Shown one piece after another: positions 34,223 through 42,344 of a stretch of 64,000 nt of DNA; the first letter of the stretch is position 1; each line of letters starts with the position of its first letter. This stretch comes from an uncultured Bacteroidales bacterium (GTDB lineage Bacteria > Bacteroidota > Bacteroidia > Bacteroidales > WCHB1-69). Under the pieces are notes generated by a model that was not told the origin of the DNA, searched no databases, and saw only the letters and a list, made by a program, of their open reading frames with translations. The stretch is taken from the NCBI GenBank assembly GCA_934699095.1, contig CAKUVI010000006.1, positions 62,001-126,000 of the forward strand, written 5' to 3'. A program made the position numbers and the translations under genes.

Positions 34223-35080
34223 CTAATTGTAATAGTATGTCTCGATGCGCTTCATAGAAATACCCAAAGATTCAACATTCCAAGTGCGTTCTGTTGGATA
34301 TTTGTCATCGTACTTGTATTCATATTTATTTTGGACGATGGTTTCCATGCCCATGATCATAAGAACTGTGGTCTCTTCAATGACATTGTTGGCAGAATAC
34401 AGACCTTCTATTGTCCTAAGTGAGTTGTCGGTGTAGAGGCCGTTAAGTGGGTTGATCATATCGTCATGCTTCCAGGTGTTTGTTACGCTCAGTACGCCGT
34501 TTGAATAGGTTTCCATTTTTGTGACATTATTGCCGTCCCAAGTGAGTTTATAGGTTGTGGTGGATTTTGTAGAAGAAGGTTTGATTTGTTCAGCCACTTC
34601 AGAAGGAAGTACAAATCTCAGTATGTTCAAGCCTGTCATGGATTTCGACTCAACAGGACTCAGTGTGATTTCTGTAACGTTTCCGTCAATTTTCTTGAAA
34701 GTGTAAACATCCTCTTCGTCAAATTCTTCACTTACACGGGTGATCTTCACCAGATCCTTGCCTTCGTAGATGAACTTGAAGTCGTTAGAAAACTGTGAGT
34801 ATTTAACATGCAAAGACTCGATGCGTTTTTTAGAATCGTATTTGAAATTCACAGTGCTGATCAAATCGCCACTGCCAGTCTTTGTGATTATGCTGGAAAG
34901 CAGCTTTCCATCCCATTGCCATTCCTCAACTTCGGAAACAATTGTTCCTGCATCAGTGATGGATGCGCGTTCGATTTTGTCTAATTTTTTCTTGGGAAGA
35001 TATTGGCCTTCCTTGTGGCAGGAAGAAAACAAGAAAATCCCGACAAGCAAAAATGCGATTAAATTGAATGTTTTTCTCAT
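34223..35080 (-). CDS. Lipoprotein of unknown function
   Basis: The 285-residue product has a signal peptide with lipobox LFSSC at about residues 17-21. The mature part consists of repeated beta strands of the form KFIYEGKDLVKITRV and KLTWDGNNVTKMETY, a YD-like repeat pattern seen in many Bacteroidetes surface lipoproteins (DUF4595-like). No catalytic residues are recognisable. It is monocistronic, with a -7 box upstream and a terminator after it. Confidence 0.75.
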   Translation of the reverse strand: MRKTFNLIAFLLVGIFLFSSCHKEGQYLPKKKLDKIERASITDAGTIVSEVEEWQWDGKLLSSIITKTGSGDLISTVNFKYDSKKRIESLHVKYSQFSNDFKFIYEGKDLVKITRVSEEFDEEDVYTFKKIDGNVTEITLSPVESKSMTGLNILRFVLPSEVAEQIKPSSTKSTTTYKLTWDGNNVTKMETYSNGVLSVTNTWKHDDMINPLNGLYTDNSLRTIEGLYSANNVIEETTVLMIMGMETIVQNKYEYKYDDKYPTERTWNVESLGISMKRIETYYYN

Positions 35081-35113
35081 AATTGTTTTTTTATGTGATT
35101 ATTGATATAATGT

Positions 35114-35121
35114 CGAAAATA
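35114..35121 (-). promoter_or_regulatory. -7 box of the YD-type lipoprotein gene
   Basis: Reverse strand TATTTTCG lies 33 bases upstream of the ATG at 35080. No good -33 box is seen. Confidence 0.45.
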
Positions 35122-35262
35122 CAAATCTACAAAAATTACACTAAAATTTATAACGATGCAAAAATAAAAAAAATTATTCCATACCCTTAAAAAATGTTGC
35201 TATTCATTTATGATGTGGGAAGCAGATGCGCAGAAAGAAATAATTTTTTGTCTAAAAAATCG

Positions 35263-35270
35263 TATCTTCG
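35263..35270 (+). promoter_or_regulatory. -7 box of the FMN-binding protein gene
   Basis: TATCTTCG, the TAnnTTCG variant, 26 bases before the ATG at 35297. It lies inside the upstream extension of the frame, so I reject the earlier start at 35210. Confidence 0.45.
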
Positions 35271-35296
35271 CAAACAATTTAAAAAATGGTATTCTT

Positions 35297-35683
35297 ATGA
35301 AGAAAGTATTGATAATCAGTATTTTGTCATTATTTGTCACCTGCATTTACGCGCAGGATGTTATGAAAAAACTTCCCGACGGCACTTATGTTGTGAACAC
35401 CACTACGATAGCCAAAGACGTGAACGGGTACAACGGTGCCACTCCGGTGGAAATATACATCAAGAACGATGTCATAACCAAAGTAGTGCCGCTCAAAAAC
35501 GAAGAGACACCGCGTTTCTTTGACAGAGTCAAACAGGAAATGATCTCAAAATATTCCAATATCTCTGTAAAAAAATTCTCGAAGAAAAAACCTGATGCCG
35601 TGACTGGCGCTACATATTCTTCAAAAGCAGTGCAGGAAAACGTCCAAAGAGGCTTGGATTATTATAAAAAACACAAAAAATAG
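35297..35683 (+). CDS. Exported FMN-binding domain protein
   Basis: The 128-residue product begins MKKVLIISILSLFVTCIYAQ, a signal peptide, followed by one FMN_bind domain. The motif DAVTGATYSS at residues 100-109 is the site where RnfG/NqrC-type proteins carry FMN joined to a Thr; here Thr106 would be the attachment residue. No Rnf or Nqr subunits are adjacent, so this is a stand-alone electron carrier or regulatory domain. Attachment would need ApbE, which is not in the window. I start at 35297 since the upstream extension crosses the promoter. Confidence 0.8.
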   Translation: MKKVLIISILSLFVTCIYAQDVMKKLPDGTYVVNTTTIAKDVNGYNGATPVEIYIKNDVITKVVPLKNEETPRFFDRVKQEMISKYSNISVKKFSKKKPDAVTGATYSSKAVQENVQRGLDYYKKHKK

Positions 35684-35737
35684 TATTTTATTTGAACTTA
35701 TCATTTATTTTTCCATTTCAAGAAAAGAATAAAATGA

Positions 35738-35770
35738 TTTGGATTTTTAACAAAAAAAATCTATCTTTGC
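35738..35770 (+). promoter_or_regulatory. Promoter of kdd
   Basis: TTTG at 35738-35741 and TATCTTTG at 35763-35770 with a 21-base spacer. The leader to the ATG at 35828 is about 50 bases and A-rich. Confidence 0.65.
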
Positions 35771-35827
35771 AACCTCAAAAAATAGACGTATCAAAAGAAT
35801 TAAAATAAACACCAAAAAAAAACATCT

Positions 35828-36901
35828 ATGCAGAAAAAAGGTAATAAATACGGTACCCACCGCGTGATTGAACCAAAGGGTGTTCTTCCACAGCCGGCAA
35901 ATAAGATTGACAATAACATGGACGAGATCTATGACAACGAGATTCTCATAGACGTTCAGACCTTGAACATTGACTCAGCTTCGTTCACCGACATCCACAA
36001 TTATGCCAAACAACAGGCAGGTGAAGGCGCAAGCAGAGAGGCTGTGATGGAAGAAGTGAAGAAAGAGATGCTTCTTAACGTTGAGTTGCAGGGCAAACAC
36101 CGCAACCGCCGCACAGGCTCAGGTGGTATGCTCCTCGGACGCGTTGAGAAAATCGGTGACGCCCTTAAAGGCAAAATCGACCTCAAAGAGGGCGACAAAA
36201 TAGCCACATTGGTGTCTTTGTCACTCACCCCTCTCCGTATTGACGAAATCCTTGAAATCCGCGAGGATGTTGACCAAGTTGACATCAAGGGTAAGGCTAT
36301 CCTCTTCGAAAGCGGTATTTATGCCAAGATTCCTGATGATCTTCCTGAAAAGCTCGCCTTGTCGGCATTGGACGTTGCAGGTGCTCCTGCCCAGACCGCC
36401 AAGTTGTGCAAACCAGGCGACACTGTGCTCATCATCGGTGCAGGCGGCAAGTCTGGTATGCTTTGCTGCTATGAGGCTATGAAACGCGTCGGCGTGACAG
36501 GTTGCGTCATCGGTATGTGCCACAGCCAGAAATCAACAGAGCGTCTTCAAAAACTCGGTTTCTGCAACTATGTGTTCGCAGGCAATGCAGCTGACCCAGT
36601 TGCTTCTATGGAAAAAATCGCCGAACTCACAAACGGCAAAATGGCCGACATCACCATCAACAATGTCAATATTCCTGACACTGAGATGACATCTGTGCTC
36701 TGCACAAAGGACGACGGCCTCGTTTACTTCTTCTCAATGGCAACATCTTTCACAAAGGCCGCCCTCGGTGCTGAAGGCGTTGGCGCTGATGTTACCATGA
36801 TCATCGGTAACGGTTATACGAAAGGTCATGCTGAGATCACTCTCCAAGAGCTCCGCGAAAACAAAGAACTTCGCGACCTCTTCACTGAGCTCTACGCATA
36901 A
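35828..36901 (+). CDS. kdd: L-erythro-3,5-diaminohexanoate dehydrogenase
   Basis: Kdd performs NAD-dependent oxidative deamination of 3,5-diaminohexanoate in lysine fermentation to butyrate and acetate. The 357-residue protein starts KYGTHRVIEPKGVLPQPA, the family hallmark, and has the dinucleotide motif GAGGKSG at 204-210 and NGYTKGHAEITL near the end. Length is slightly above the ~345 of Fusobacterium. In known clusters kdd neighbours kamA, kamD, kamE, kce and kal. Here only kamB is close, on the opposite strand beyond ddh. It is monocistronic with its own promoter and terminator. Confidence 0.93.
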   Translation: MQKKGNKYGTHRVIEPKGVLPQPANKIDNNMDEIYDNEILIDVQTLNIDSASFTDIHNYAKQQAGEGASREAVMEEVKKEMLLNVELQGKHRNRRTGSGGMLLGRVEKIGDALKGKIDLKEGDKIATLVSLSLTPLRIDEILEIREDVDQVDIKGKAILFESGIYAKIPDDLPEKLALSALDVAGAPAQTAKLCKPGDTVLIIGAGGKSGMLCCYEAMKRVGVTGCVIGMCHSQKSTERLQKLGFCNYVFAGNAADPVASMEKIAELTNGKMADITINNVNIPDTEMTSVLCTKDDGLVYFFSMATSFTKAALGAEGVGADVTMIIGNGYTKGHAEITLQELRENKELRDLFTELYA

Positions 36902-36942
36902 TCTTCCCTATAATAAACCATTAGTAATAATTATCTTAAAAA

Positions 36943-36980
36943 ATAAAGCGGTGTGTAACGAGCACCGCTTTATCTTTTTT
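36943..36980. terminator. Terminator between kdd and ddh
   Basis: ATAAAGCGGTG (36943-36953) pairs perfectly with CACCGCTTTAT (36963-36973) over 11 bases, nine-base loop, then CTTTTTT. It can serve both convergent genes. Confidence 0.85.
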
Positions 36981-37836
36981 AAACCAACGAGCGAATCAAC
37001 TGTTCTTCGTCACCCTCAAGAAGGTAGATCGGCGGAATCTCTATCAACGTGTAGCATCCGTAGCGGCCCTCGCTGCGCAAGCGTACCGCTGCGCGCGCAG
37101 TCGATACCAGCACCTGGCCAGTGAGCGCCGGATTGTTGATTGACATGTTGAACTCAAAACACTGGTTGTGTGTATCGCCACTGACACCGGAACGGACCAA
37201 ATTCACACCATGCGCTACATTGTTGAGTTTGTCAATAGACTCGACTTCAACAACATGGGTTTCGTCGTGTGCGAAGTAATCGTCTTTTAGGATGTCCTGT
37301 TCAACAGTCTTGAAATCTGCACCCTGCTCTAATTCCACATACACCATCCTGCGGTGAATTCCGGTGCCTAAAGGAATAGTCATCGACAAGGCATCTTTAA
37401 CACCTGCAATAGCCTTGGCGGCCACGGTGTGACCCATGCTGCGCCCTGGTCCGAAGTTGGTGTATGTCAATCCTTTAGGAGCCATAGCCATGAGCAGTGC
37501 CCTGATTGCTGAATCTGTGCCGGGGTCCCATCCTGAAGCTATCACACTCACGGCCTTGTGCTCTTTCGACACACCCATGAGATCGCTTCTCAAACCGTGT
37601 ATCTGCCCATGAATGTCAAAGCTGTCAACTGTACAGATTCCCTTTGCCAGAAGTTTTTCGGCAAACGGCTTTACCTCGCGAGTGGGCGTGCAGAGCGCCA
37701 CCACATCGGCGTCAATATTGTCCAAATTGTCGTTATGATGGTAAATACCAGCCAACTGCATGTCGCCAGAGGCAAGAACTGCCTGTTCAACAGCCTTTCC
37801 TATATTTCCATAACCAATAATTGCTATTCTGATCAT
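36979..37836 (-). CDS. ddh: meso-Diaminopimelate dehydrogenase
   Basis: Ddh reversibly makes meso-diaminopimelate from tetrahydrodipicolinate with NADPH and ammonia, a one-step route to lysine and peptidoglycan. The 285-residue protein has GYGNIG at 8-13, CTPTREV near 49, SGWDPGTDS near 121 and TNFGPGRSMGHTVA near 146, as in Bacteroides and Symbiobacterium enzymes. Length is close to the family's short form. It is the third gene of a reverse operon after the Xaa-Pro peptidase and kamB, 20 bases after kamB. It faces kdd, an enzyme with related chemistry. Confidence 0.93.
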   Translation of the reverse strand: MIRIAIIGYGNIGKAVEQAVLASGDMQLAGIYHHNDNLDNIDADVVALCTPTREVKPFAEKLLAKGICTVDSFDIHGQIHGLRSDLMGVSKEHKAVSVIASGWDPGTDSAIRALLMAMAPKGLTYTNFGPGRSMGHTVAAKAIAGVKDALSMTIPLGTGIHRRMVYVELEQGADFKTVEQDILKDDYFAHDETHVVEVESIDKLNNVAHGVNLVRSGVSGDTHNQCFEFNMSINNPALTGQVLVSTARAAVRLRSEGRYGCYTLIEIPPIYLLEGDEEQLIRSLV

Positions 37837-37856
37837 CTTCTTAGTATTTATTTGAT

Positions 37857-38870
37857 TTAAATGTTAGTGTCACTTACAACATCATAGACAGGCACGTTGA
37901 AGACGCCTCGCATTGCCTCCTTCAGCGTTTCTGAAGGCATTTTAAAACCGCTTGGTGCAACAGGATTCACTGTTACCGCCAGAAGTTTTGGCCTTTTTAG
38001 GACATAAAGCTCTCCGCCCTTGCTTTGGAACAGGCGCAGGGCCATCGGGGTTACAAATATCTTCGTGAAATCTTTCACGATCACCACAGTGTCCTTGATT
38101 TCAGGTTGTTGCTTTAAGAAATTCAACATCATATCAGTCAGGATTCCGCTTACAAAAAAGACTGTGCCAGATGAGAAAAGTTGGTCTCTGTACTTCTCTG
38201 TCAGCAATGATGACGGAATATCCAATGATACGAACCCATCCTCGTGTACGGCAAAGATTCCTTTCTCTTCCTGCATCAAGGAATCTGAAAAAGCAACCTG
38301 ATATTCAGGAAGTTCCATTAATTCATGAAGTGCAGATGTTTTATTTACGATGGAGTTCAGATCTGGGGCGAGTGCGGTTCCCACGGCGAGTACCAGTCCG
38401 TCGGTGAGTAGGGGAGAGGCATGGCTCTTGCGAGAAAGTGCGCCATCGACAATTGAAATGTCGGCGCCATACTCGTCAGAAAACTCCACAAATTGACGCA
38501 CCCCTGAAGATGTTGACGGTCCTGAGAGAATAACCTTGCCAGGTATCAGCACCTGTGCCGTTACAAGGCGTCCTAAGGATGTACTGTTTTCCAATATATC
38601 TAAAATATTGGAAGTCAATAGTTTCTGACGATAATGATATTCTGTTGTGACGAAGATTGATTTCTCGGCAAGTTCTATTTCGGGTTTTTCGGTGTGGGTT
38701 ACCAGGTCGGTTTTTTCGCCATCGATACCGACAGAAGTGACCGCCACTATCTTGCCAAGTCTTTTCAGTTCAGACAACAGATAGTTCAGGCAGACTGTTT
38801 TGCCCGTATTTTTCGCCATTCCGATTATAGATACGGAGCGGTGAGGCAGTATGTAGTCGATCAAAGGCAT
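37857..38870 (-). CDS. kamB: KamB-like subunit of lysine 5,6-aminomutase reactivase
   Basis: The 337-residue protein opens with a P-loop, GMAKNTGKT at 17-25, and shows TSVGIDGEKTDLVTH, VTTEYHY, TSLGRLVTAQ, GKVILSGPSTSSG and VDGALSRKSHASP. This pattern matches my recollection of KamB proteins from lysine-fermenting Fusobacterium and Porphyromonas. KamB and KamC reactivate the B12-dependent lysine 5,6-aminomutase KamDE. KamC, D and E are not in the window. It starts 7 bases after the Xaa-Pro peptidase stop. The family assignment is from memory of the pattern. Confidence 0.75.
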   Translation of the reverse strand: MPLIDYILPHRSVSIIGMAKNTGKTVCLNYLLSELKRLGKIVAVTSVGIDGEKTDLVTHTEKPEIELAEKSIFVTTEYHYRQKLLTSNILDILENSTSLGRLVTAQVLIPGKVILSGPSTSSGVRQFVEFSDEYGADISIVDGALSRKSHASPLLTDGLVLAVGTALAPDLNSIVNKTSALHELMELPEYQVAFSDSLMQEEKGIFAVHEDGFVSLDIPSSLLTEKYRDQLFSSGTVFFVSGILTDMMLNFLKQQPEIKDTVVIVKDFTKIFVTPMALRLFQSKGGELYVLKRPKLLAVTVNPVAPSGFKMPSETLKEAMRGVFNVPVYDVVSDTNI

Positions 38871-38877
38871 TTCAAAA

Positions 38878-40170
38878 TCAGAAATTGTCTTTCATCAGTT
38901 GTTCAATTTCGTCAACTTCCACGGGGAGTTCGGCCATCAGGTCGATAGGTTTGTCGGCCACCACCACGTCGGTTTCAATGCGGACACCGATGCCTTCTTC
39001 TGCAATGTAGATGCCCGGTTCGCAGCTGAGCACGTTGCCCGGCTGGAACGTCCAGTGGCGTTCACCCACATCATGCACATCAAGACCGATGAAATGACTT
39101 GTGTTGTGCATGTAGTATTTTTTGAAAAGTGGGGATTCAGGGTCTTGGTTCTCAACATCTTGTTCAGTGTAAAGCCCCAATTTGACCAGCTCTTCATCCA
39201 TTCTCTTAAAAACAAAATCATTGATTTTGTGGATAGTCATACCTGGTTTGAAGAGCGGTATTGTATCCTTGTAGATGGAAAGAACAGCCTCATATACGGC
39301 ACGTTGTCGTGGAGAGAACTTGCCATTGACAGGAATTGTACGAGAACAGTCGCCGGCATAATTTGCATATTCCGCGCCGAAATCCATCAGAAGCAGATCA
39401 CCGTCATTCATGATCTTGTCGTTTTTGATATAGTGAAGGATGCATGTGTCGGGACCGGAGGCGACAATTGGCGCAAATGAGTGAGTTGTTGCTCCGTTGC
39501 GAATCATCTCGTAAGTCAGTTCGGCCTCGATTTCGTATTCATATTTACCGGGTTTTACAGCCTTTGCTGCGCGAAGAAAGGCTTTCCCAGTAATGTCGCA
39601 TGCCTTTTTCAAAGTGGCCAGCTCTTCTGCGCTTTTCTGCACTCTCAACGGTTTGATGATCGGAGCGAGTCGGCAGAATTTGTGCAAAGGGTATTCGTGA
39701 ACCAACTTGTCGGCAAATCGGACTTCCTTGGTCGGGAAGGAGCTCCTCATGCGCGGATCCTCGTGGATGTTTAGGTAGGCGCGCCGCGAATGGAGCAGCA
39801 GGTCGTTCAATATGTCCTCAAAATCATCAATGAACATGACAGTCTTGATGCCGGAGAGCTTAGAAGCCGCCTCTTTGGAAAGCCTGTGACCGAACCATAT
39901 TATTTTTTCAGGAGATGGATTCTTGATGAAAAGAATCTCACGATAATCGGGATTAGGGTGCCATGGAGCCAAGGCGAGGGCAGTGTCCTCCTGGTCTATT
40001 CCACAAAGATATAGAAGGTCAGAGTTCTGACGGAAGGGATGTGCGGTGTCGCCACATCTCGGATATTCATCGTGTGAGACTAAAACCGCAATTGAATCCT
40101 GCGGCAGTTCCGATATTACATTCTGTCTGTTTCTGATGTAAAAATCTTGAGCTAATGGTTCGTAACGCAT
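38878..40170 (-). CDS. Xaa-Pro aminopeptidase (M24B)
   Basis: The 430-residue cytoplasmic enzyme removes N-terminal residues before proline. It has an N-terminal creatinase-type domain and a pita-bread catalytic domain. Metal ligands are visible in LLLMDFGAEYANYAGDCSR (two Asp), HFIGLDVHD (His) and the two Glu in CEPGIYI and RIETDV. The frame extends 8 codons upstream to 40194, but that ATG lies inside the promoter; I start at 40170 (MRYEPLAQD). It is the first gene of the operon with kamB and ddh. Confidence 0.92.
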   Translation of the reverse strand: MRYEPLAQDFYIRNRQNVISELPQDSIAVLVSHDEYPRCGDTAHPFRQNSDLLYLCGIDQEDTALALAPWHPNPDYREILFIKNPSPEKIIWFGHRLSKEAASKLSGIKTVMFIDDFEDILNDLLLHSRRAYLNIHEDPRMRSSFPTKEVRFADKLVHEYPLHKFCRLAPIIKPLRVQKSAEELATLKKACDITGKAFLRAAKAVKPGKYEYEIEAELTYEMIRNGATTHSFAPIVASGPDTCILHYIKNDKIMNDGDLLLMDFGAEYANYAGDCSRTIPVNGKFSPRQRAVYEAVLSIYKDTIPLFKPGMTIHKINDFVFKRMDEELVKLGLYTEQDVENQDPESPLFKKYYMHNTSHFIGLDVHDVGERHWTFQPGNVLSCEPGIYIAEEGIGVRIETDVVVADKPIDLMAELPVEVDEIEQLMKDNF

Positions 40171-40191
40171 AATGTTGTTTTTTTCGGAATG

Positions 40192-40199
40192 CAAAGATA
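40192..40199 (-). promoter_or_regulatory. -7 box of the Xaa-Pro peptidase/kamB/ddh operon
   Basis: Reverse strand TATCTTTG. It overlaps an upstream ATG, which fixes the start of the peptidase at 40170. No good -33 box. Confidence 0.55.
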
Positions 40200-40223
40200 A
40201 AAAAAATCTTCAGACTAAAATTG

Positions 40224-40607
40224 TCAAAAGGTGAACAGATAGTTCATTGTGAAATTCCATATTGTGACCACACCGATGGCCAGAACCTTGGAGAGATAGA
40301 AATTCAATTTCATTCTTCCGTGAAGAAGATATACCACCAAATTGTTGATTCCCAAACCGATTAGTGACACTATGAAAAACTTTCCGTATTCAAGTGTGAT
40401 GTTTTTGTTGGTGCTTTGGAATGTCCATACTCTGTTCCAGATGTAATTGTTTGTGGCGGCAAGCACAAAGCCTATTGAGTTAGCCAGGTATTTGTTCCAC
40501 TTTAGCTTCTCCTTGCAAAACCATGTGATGCCGAAGTCAACGGCAGTGCCCGACAGCCCAACCACACTGAATTTCAGGAATTTGAATATCAAAGCGCTGT
40601 TAATCAT
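40224..40607 (-). CDS. GtrA-family membrane protein
   Basis: The 127-residue protein has four TM segments and the GtrA features KFSVVGLSGTAVDFG at the start, NNYIWNRVWTF in the middle and TIWNFTMNYLFTF at the end. Family members are small membrane proteins linked to flipping or transfer of polyprenyl-phosphate sugars. Its start overlaps the end of the upstream GT39-type gene by eight bases, so the two form a unit. Confidence 0.9.
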   Translation of the reverse strand: MINSALIFKFLKFSVVGLSGTAVDFGITWFCKEKLKWNKYLANSIGFVLAATNNYIWNRVWTFQSTNKNITLEYGKFFIVSLIGLGINNLVVYLLHGRMKLNFYLSKVLAIGVVTIWNFTMNYLFTF

Positions 40608-42264
40608 GGATTTTGATCTTAAATGGTTTTGAGTTTACGGATCGGTTGATGACGTTGTCCAAGCAAATAACCACCTGGGCATCAGGAATATATCTTACCG
40701 TAGTAGTACATTTCAGACTGCCGCCCGCGGGTATCACGAGGTCTGCCGGCAGTGGGCAGGTCACCGGAAAAGATTTGTTGTCTTTCAAAAATACTGTGTG
40801 CACTGTTACCGGAAACTCTTGGTTCCCGAAGTGAAAATCTTCATCGTATGGATTTAACAAAGTCATATCAAGGTGAAGTGAGTTGTCAGCTACACTGTAA
40901 TTGTCCACAATGACTTGGATTCTGTTGGTGCCCTGAAAAGATTCTGTTTTATGAATATAAAATTCAATTCTTTGCGTTTTAACCAGTTCAAAGCCTTCTT
41001 TTTTACGATTTTTGTATTTGTGAGGGCTATAGCTTATGATGCAGGCCGGTTTCCCTTGGAGATTTCTGTCGAATTGCCATAGGTCGAACTGGGTCTTTCT
41101 GTTATACAAAGAGCTGATTTGCATTGATTTATCTCCAGTATAGAAAGAGTATAGAGAAGGTGCCTGGAATGATCCGACAAATACGGCGGGTTTTCCTTCG
41201 CAATATTCATGAATCACATCATAGGCATGTTTTTCGCCGAATTCGTTGGAAAGTCCGCGGCTTAGCATGAACGGAGCTGCCACTCTAACAATCAAAATCA
41301 GGAAAACGAAGGGTGTCACTCCGTAAGCGAGCCATTTTCGGTTCTCGTCTTTTCGGAGTTCCTGCCAGAGGATCGTGATCATCGGGATGGAGGCTGCAAC
41401 CGTCCAGTGTGGCTCTGCATGTCCTTTCAGGGTCATAAGCCAGAAAAAAACTATAAAGCCGGTCAATGTGAAGATTGCTGCCCGTTCGTAGGTGTTGCCT
41501 GACTTACGGTTTTTCCAACAGAACCAAATGGCGAGGCAGAGGCTTGCAGGATTATAAACGAGCAGTTGGTTGGGCAGATATTCAAGCAAGTACTTGATAT
41601 TGAAACCAGAGTTTCGTCCTATCAGGTGGTATTGGAAGCTTGGAAAACCGTTGTGAACCTGCCATAGGATATGCGGCACAAAAAGTATGGCGGCCACGAG
41701 CACGGCAGTCCATACTCTTTTGTCCCTCAGCAACTTGAGATTGGAAAGAAGGACAAAACCTATCACAAGCACGGCCATGTATTTGCTGTAGAGCATGGCG
41801 GAGAGTGCAACGCCCATGGCCACAGCGACCGGCCATGACGGGTTGTCGGTGTATTTTCGGTACAGAAAGAAGAACAGGGCTGTAAAGAAGAGCAGTGGGG
41901 CATCGGGAGTTGTTATGAATCCATATACAGAGAACATTATTAGCGATGAAGCCACAATGAAGAATACACACACATCGCGTGAGCTGCGTTCTTTCCCGGG
42001 AAGTGATTTCCATGTGAGGAGCAAAGTCCCGCAATGGAGTATAACTGTGGCGAAGCGGACGCCAAGATTATTGTGGAACAGAATTGAGCTGAATGCCGTG
42101 AGCAATGCAACCATCGGTGGATGATCGTAATATCCCCAATCAAGGTGACGGCCATAGAGGGCATAATAAGCCTCATCTGCATGTATAGGTGTGAAAACAG
42201 CCTGCAGCAAATCGGCAATCATCCATATAATCAACAGAATACAGAATAGTCTTTGCGGCTTCAT
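40600..42264 (-). CDS. GT39/ArnT-type membrane glycosyltransferase
   Basis: The 554-residue protein has about 11 TM segments, with the catalytic Asp-Glu in IHADEAYYALYGRHLDWGYY near residue 30 and the ArnT-like HPPMVA. A soluble beta-rich domain of about 170 residues follows the TM part. Such enzymes use polyprenyl-phosphate sugars to modify lipids or proteins on the periplasmic face. I start at the ATG read from 42264 (MKPQRLF), since ten codons upstream overlap the promoter. It couples with the GtrA protein. Confidence 0.88.
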   Translation of the reverse strand: MKPQRLFCILLIIWMIADLLQAVFTPIHADEAYYALYGRHLDWGYYDHPPMVALLTAFSSILFHNNLGVRFATVILHCGTLLLTWKSLPGKERSSRDVCVFFIVASSLIMFSVYGFITTPDAPLLFFTALFFFLYRKYTDNPSWPVAVAMGVALSAMLYSKYMAVLVIGFVLLSNLKLLRDKRVWTAVLVAAILFVPHILWQVHNGFPSFQYHLIGRNSGFNIKYLLEYLPNQLLVYNPASLCLAIWFCWKNRKSGNTYERAAIFTLTGFIVFFWLMTLKGHAEPHWTVAASIPMITILWQELRKDENRKWLAYGVTPFVFLILIVRVAAPFMLSRGLSNEFGEKHAYDVIHEYCEGKPAVFVGSFQAPSLYSFYTGDKSMQISSLYNRKTQFDLWQFDRNLQGKPACIISYSPHKYKNRKKEGFELVKTQRIEFYIHKTESFQGTNRIQVIVDNYSVADNSLHLDMTLLNPYDEDFHFGNQEFPVTVHTVFLKDNKSFPVTCPLPADLVIPAGGSLKCTTTVRYIPDAQVVICLDNVINRSVNSKPFKIKIHD

Positions 42265-42272
42265 ATTGGCCG

Positions 42273-42304
42273 CGAAGGTACACAATATTTTCAAAACAGA
42301 TCAA
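42273..42304 (-). promoter_or_regulatory. Promoter of the GT39/GtrA operon
   Basis: Reverse strand TACCTTCG at 42273-42280, with TTG at 42302-42304, 21-base spacer. Divergent from the pfkA promoter. Confidence 0.5.
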
Positions 42305-42322
42305 TCCTTGCCTGAAAAATGT

Positions 42323-42330
42323 TATCTTTG
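42323..42330 (+). promoter_or_regulatory. -7 box of pfkA
   Basis: TATCTTTG lies 14 bases before the ATG at 42345, leaving a nearly leaderless transcript. Confidence 0.55.
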
Positions 42331-42344
42331 CCAAATTTTTGATT

